Under the pieces are notes generated by a model, which saw only the letters and a program-made list of their open reading frames with translations, searched no databases and was not told the origin of the DNA. A stretch of 64,000 bases of DNA from an uncultured Fulvivirga sp. Its GTDB lineage: Bacteria > Bacteroidota > Bacteroidia > Cytophagales > Cyclobacteriaceae. The stretch's first letter is position 1, and each line of letters begins with the position of its first letter. Shown one piece after another: positions 61,287-64,000 of this stretch. The position numbers were made by a program, and so were the translations under genes. The stretch lies in the NCBI GenBank assembly GCA_947500555.1, contig CANMSE010000001.1, forward strand, positions 1 through 64,000, given 5' to 3'.

Positions 61287-62789
61287 TCAGACAAACGCAA
61301 AGAAGATCAGCCAGATAACGAATAGTAATGGCAGTAAAAATGGGATGGAAAACCGGATGATATAACCAAAGAAGGAAGGCATTTTCAAACCTATTTGCTC
61401 GGCTATGGACTTAACCATAAAGTTGGGGCCGTTACCGATATAAGTGAACGCCCCAAAGAAAACTGCCGCAACGGAAATAGCCTTTAAATCTAAAACAGAG
61501 TCTTGAAATACCCCGCCTTCGGCAAAAGCTACCACATCAGTAAGTTGGCCAATCGAGCCCCCTTGTGCGGCAAGAGCTGCAGTTAAAAAATTAATGTAGG
61601 TAGGTGCATTATCCAAGAAACCAGATAGGATACCTGTACCCCAATATAGCGTATTATGACTTATCATTTTAGCTCCTTCAGGTGAGGCTGCAAATCCTCC
61701 CACTAATTCCAAAGCAGGCATCATAGTGCCGAAAATGCCCACAAAAATAAATGCCACCTCACGTATAGGCTCGAAGCTAAACTCATTTCCGTCAATTGCT
61801 TTTTTATTCGCAAGCTTGAACGATAAAAAAGCTACTCCCAACATGATAATTTCTCGCAAAAAAGAAAACTTTTGACCCTCAAAAACAATAGCAGGTACCC
61901 ATGGCAAGACATTTGGATCCAAAAACACCGATGCAATAACCAAGGCAAGCCAAAAGAAATTTCTACCCCCTATCAGACTTATTTTATTAGTATAAGTTAT
62001 CTCCTCATCACCTAAACCATAATTAGACTTATTGTTAGAATCGAACCAGTAAAATGTAACAAGAAGTATGGCTACTGCCACTGCCCATGGTACTACATTA
62101 TGAACCAACGTCCAGAAAAAAGGTACGCCCTTTAGAAAACCTAGAAATAAAGGAGGGTCTCCTATAGGAGTTAAGGAACCTCCTATATTGGATACAATGA
62201 AAATAAAGAAAATGACATGATACGCCTTTATTCTAGTTTTATTCAAACGCATAAAAGGCCGTATTAAAAGCATGGATGCACCGGTCGTACCAATCAAGTT
62301 TGCTACCACAGCACCCAAAAGCAATAACATAACATTGGCCAATGGTGTAGCCTTTTTATCAATGTCGATCATAATACCACCTGAGGCAATATATAATGCG
62401 GCTAATAATGAAATAAATTGTACGTACTCAGCAAGAGCGTGTACTGGACTATGAGTATTGCCTAGAACAAATAGATAGTATAGCACCACTAGTGCAGCAA
62501 ATCCCATTGCTACCTTTGGGTAATTTTTGTGCCAGAAATGTTCGTAAAACAATGGCCCTGTCGCTATCATTAAGAGCAACGTAATAAACGGTATAACTGT
62601 CCATCCAGGTGGTGCGTGACTATCATGTTCTTCATCAACATGCTCCACTATTCCATGTTCGCCCTGAAGTTGATCGTGATCTGTTGTCACAGCCACTGAA
62701 TCATTCTCTACCAAATCAGTAGCCATGGCGGGCGGGCCCACAAACAGTGAAAATAATAATAAAATAAATCCGGGAAGTTTCTTAATCAC
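61287..62789 (-). CDS. nhaD: NhaD-type sodium/proton antiporter
   Basis: A 500-residue inner-membrane antiporter with a signal-like N terminus (ending MATDL) and a His/Glu/Asp-rich loop (about residues 30-60: HGIVEHVDEEHDSHAPP), then about 12 hydrophobic segments. The motifs VVANLIGTTGASMLLIRPF, SNIGGSLTPIGDPPLFLGFLKG (in parts) and SGFLDNAPTYINFL are those of the NhaD family of the ion transporter superfamily. It exports sodium in exchange for protons, in keeping with a marine or salt-exposed habitat. Confidence 0.92.
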   Translation of the reverse strand: MIKKLPGFILLLFSLFVGPPAMATDLVENDSVAVTTDHDQLQGEHGIVEHVDEEHDSHAPPGWTVIPFITLLLMIATGPLFYEHFWHKNYPKVAMGFAALVVLYYLFVLGNTHSPVHALAEYVQFISLLAALYIASGGIMIDIDKKATPLANVMLLLLGAVVANLIGTTGASMLLIRPFMRLNKTRIKAYHVIFFIFIVSNIGGSLTPIGDPPLFLGFLKGVPFFWTLVHNVVPWAVAVAILLVTFYWFDSNNKSNYGLGDEEITYTNKISLIGGRNFFWLALVIASVFLDPNVLPWVPAIVFEGQKFSFLREIIMLGVAFLSFKLANKKAIDGNEFSFEPIREVAFIFVGIFGTMMPALELVGGFAASPEGAKMISHNTLYWGTGILSGFLDNAPTYINFLTAALAAQGGSIGQLTDVVAFAEGGVFQDSVLDLKAISVAAVFFGAFTYIGNGPNFMVKSIAEQIGLKMPSFFGYIIRFSIPFLLPLLFVIWLIFFAFV

Positions 62790-62925
62790 TAAAAGACGTT
62801 TATACCAAAATAGCTGAATTTATGCTCTTTGCAAAAGACAAAAAGAAGATCATTTTCCAAAGGTATAGAAATGTATGAATTCCCCTAATGCTCAAAAATT
62901 AATTACAGATTAATTTTCAATTCTC

Positions 62926-63831
62926 TCAACTCAGTAAGTTGTACCGTACTAATAATTGATTTTCCCTCCTCCAACGCACCCAACCCTCGCCTATCTTTTT
63001 ATAATTATGGTCTAATACTTTAACTCTTAGCCACTCATCTGAGATTTCTATTGGAGTGAAAATATTTCCTTCTGGAATCTGTATTGGAGAACTATGATCG
63101 AAAGGCCGTACTTTAGGCATATTCAAGACTGGGTCAAAGAGTTCTATGGAAGATGTAGATAACAAAAAGTCTGGCCAGTCTTTTAATACCACTTTGTTTG
63201 CATCCACCCAATGAGTTAATCCAGTTTGCTTATTTACTTCCAGTTGAATCCAGTCTTTGGTTTTACTAATTGCCTTCATAGCAAGAATTTCATAATCCAT
63301 TTTCATATGAGCAGGATAAAACCACGGTGGAGCAGAGGTTATTGAAATACCTAATTCAGTCTTTGTGAAAACCAAACTATCTGTTGGTGTATGGTCATCA
63401 ACGGATTTTTCCAGATTGGGCGAGTAGAAATACAGAACCTTCTGGTCGTACATATCTGGAAAAGCCATTCCCAATCCAAGTTGTGCTGATTTTTGAAAAA
63501 CGATTGGAATTGTCGTTATTTTCTTTGAATCATCTGAGGGGCTATTTTCTTTTTTCCAGATATTATGTAGAGTAATCAACGCTATGGTTATAAGGACACC
63601 AATACCGAATATGATGTTTAACAATACAATTCTTCTGGCTACAACAGTTCGAATCAAAATAATAGAAATGATAATTCCTGCTACGGCTCCAAGTATGCCA
63701 CTTCCAGCAACAATACCTGGGCCAGCAAGACCACTACCCTTTGGAACGCTGAGAGAAGATATCCAACCACCCAGAAGAAATCCTCCGATGATAAATATAA
63801 TGATTAGTAAAAACCCTCTTAAATACTTCAT
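62926..63831 (-). CDS. Membrane protein with C-terminal SH3-like region, hypothetical
   Basis: A 301-residue protein from the ATG at 63831. Three hydrophobic segments (about residues 5-24, 40-60 and 68-88) with a Gly-rich loop (VPKGSGLAGPGIVAGSG) precede a soluble part of about 200 residues. The soluble part contains two possible SH3-type segments (KDWIQLEVNKQTGLTHWVDANKVVLKDWPDF in parts, and ISDEWLRVKVLDHNYKKIGEGWVRWR). I do not recognise a family. A start at 63897 was rejected because it would run into the end of the next upstream gene (63839-64000). Confidence 0.6.
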   Translation of the reverse strand: MKYLRGFLLIIIFIIGGFLLGGWISSLSVPKGSGLAGPGIVAGSGILGAVAGIIISIILIRTVVARRIVLLNIIFGIGVLITIALITLHNIWKKENSPSDDSKKITTIPIVFQKSAQLGLGMAFPDMYDQKVLYFYSPNLEKSVDDHTPTDSLVFTKTELGISITSAPPWFYPAHMKMDYEILAMKAISKTKDWIQLEVNKQTGLTHWVDANKVVLKDWPDFLLSTSSIELFDPVLNMPKVRPFDHSSPIQIPEGNIFTPIEISDEWLRVKVLDHNYKKIGEGWVRWRRENQLLVRYNLLS

Positions 63832-63838
63832 TAACGGA

Positions 63839-64000
63839 TTATACCAATTGATTAAGGGCAATTTCAAAAGAGGTGCGAGCAATATTCGTTTTCGCACTGT
63901 TAGCCTTAAAGGTCTTCTCTAAAGCTTTTCTTATTATTCTTGAAGTATCTTCAAAAATAGCTTTATCTGATAATTCCACTTCATTTTCCATTAAGTAAGC
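63839..64000 (-). CDS. C-terminal end of an unidentified gene (5' part outside the window)
   Basis: The last 53 codons of a minus-strand gene, ending at TAA 63839-63841, with the rest beyond the window. The visible part is helical and charged (SRIIRKALEKTFKANSAKT and IARTSFEIALNQLV). No family can be named from this. Its stop lies seven bases before the start of the downstream gene, so the two are probably co-transcribed. Confidence 0.55.
   Translation of the reverse strand, partial: AYLMENEVELSDKAIFEDTSRIIRKALEKTFKANSAKTNIARTSFEIALNQLV

Noticed and set aside
1..64000. CRISPR arrays, rRNA genes, insertion sequences with intact transposase, prophage structural genes
   Set aside because: No regularly spaced direct repeats, rRNA-like sequence or transposase motifs were seen in the window.

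Overview
The window is a stretch of chromosome from a Gram-negative member of the Bacteroidota, most likely a marine or soil Cytophagales-type bacterium. The clues are low G+C, poor Shine-Dalgarno signals, TAnnTTTG-like promoter elements, WG-repeat and GLUG proteins, Asp-rich lipoprotein signals (C-D-D-D-D-D), PafA-like phosphatase, DUF2490, flotillin FloA with NfeD, and a DAHP synthase with a C-terminal chorismate mutase. No name below genus level can be supported.

Layout. 0.1-2.4 kb: MoxR ATPase plus VWA protein, followed by a REP-like palindrome. 2.6-7.6 kb: small envelope and hypothetical genes, a short MscS-type channel and a MASE1 histidine kinase. 7.8-12.1 kb: a complete phenylalanine/tyrosine operon (prephenate dehydratase, aminotransferase, prephenate dehydrogenase, DAHP synthase-chorismate mutase). 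In front of it lie a 19-codon Phe/Tyr-rich leader peptide, a terminator and a competing antiterminator arm, i.e. a ribosome-mediated attenuator that can be read directly from the sequence. 12.1-13.8 kb: an ECF42-like sigma factor with its DGPF/YCII partner. 13.9-17.0 kb: an accessory stretch of small orphan genes separated by hairpin-rich spacers ending in GTTA, cassette-like in organisation. 17.1-21.1 kb: a large DUF4011-type SF1 helicase, possibly an anti-phage protein. 21-28 kb: housekeeping genes (ComEA-like HhH, hemA, S1/P1 nuclease, DUF2461, exonuclease III, truncated haemoglobin, floA-nfeD). 28.4-36.8 kb: two WG-repeat proteins, an NSS transporter with a 35-residue MetS-like subunit, and a PafA-like phosphatase. 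36.9-41.0 kb: a five-PAS histidine kinase and a receiver-kinase hybrid.

41.0-41.4 kb holds a small GIY-YIG nuclease gene placed between fragments of a tRNA-Pro gene and directly upstream of the intact tRNA-Pro, whose anticodon reads AGG. 41.5-45.6 kb is accessory: a DUF1353 protein, a PEGA-like protein, a type IV AbiE toxin-antitoxin pair with an operator-like palindrome, and a decayed DnaC/IstB-like ATPase remnant.

45.6-57.2 kb is a compact minus-strand run of eight genes: two large GLUG surface lipoproteins, two porins, an M14 carboxypeptidase, a lipoprotein alpha/beta hydrolase, an SGNH hydrolase and a DASS/SLC13 anion symporter. It faces a divergent membrane-anchored regulator candidate. 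I read it as a surface capture, hydrolysis and import locus with no TonB-dependent receptor; the substrate is unknown. The window ends with DoxX, a sterol-desaturase-family hydroxylase, aspartate kinase, an NhaD-type antiporter and two poorly characterised genes.

The observations most worth testing are the aromatic attenuator, the GIY-YIG/tRNA-Pro arrangement, the orphan-gene array, and the GLUG-porin-hydrolase-symporter operon.
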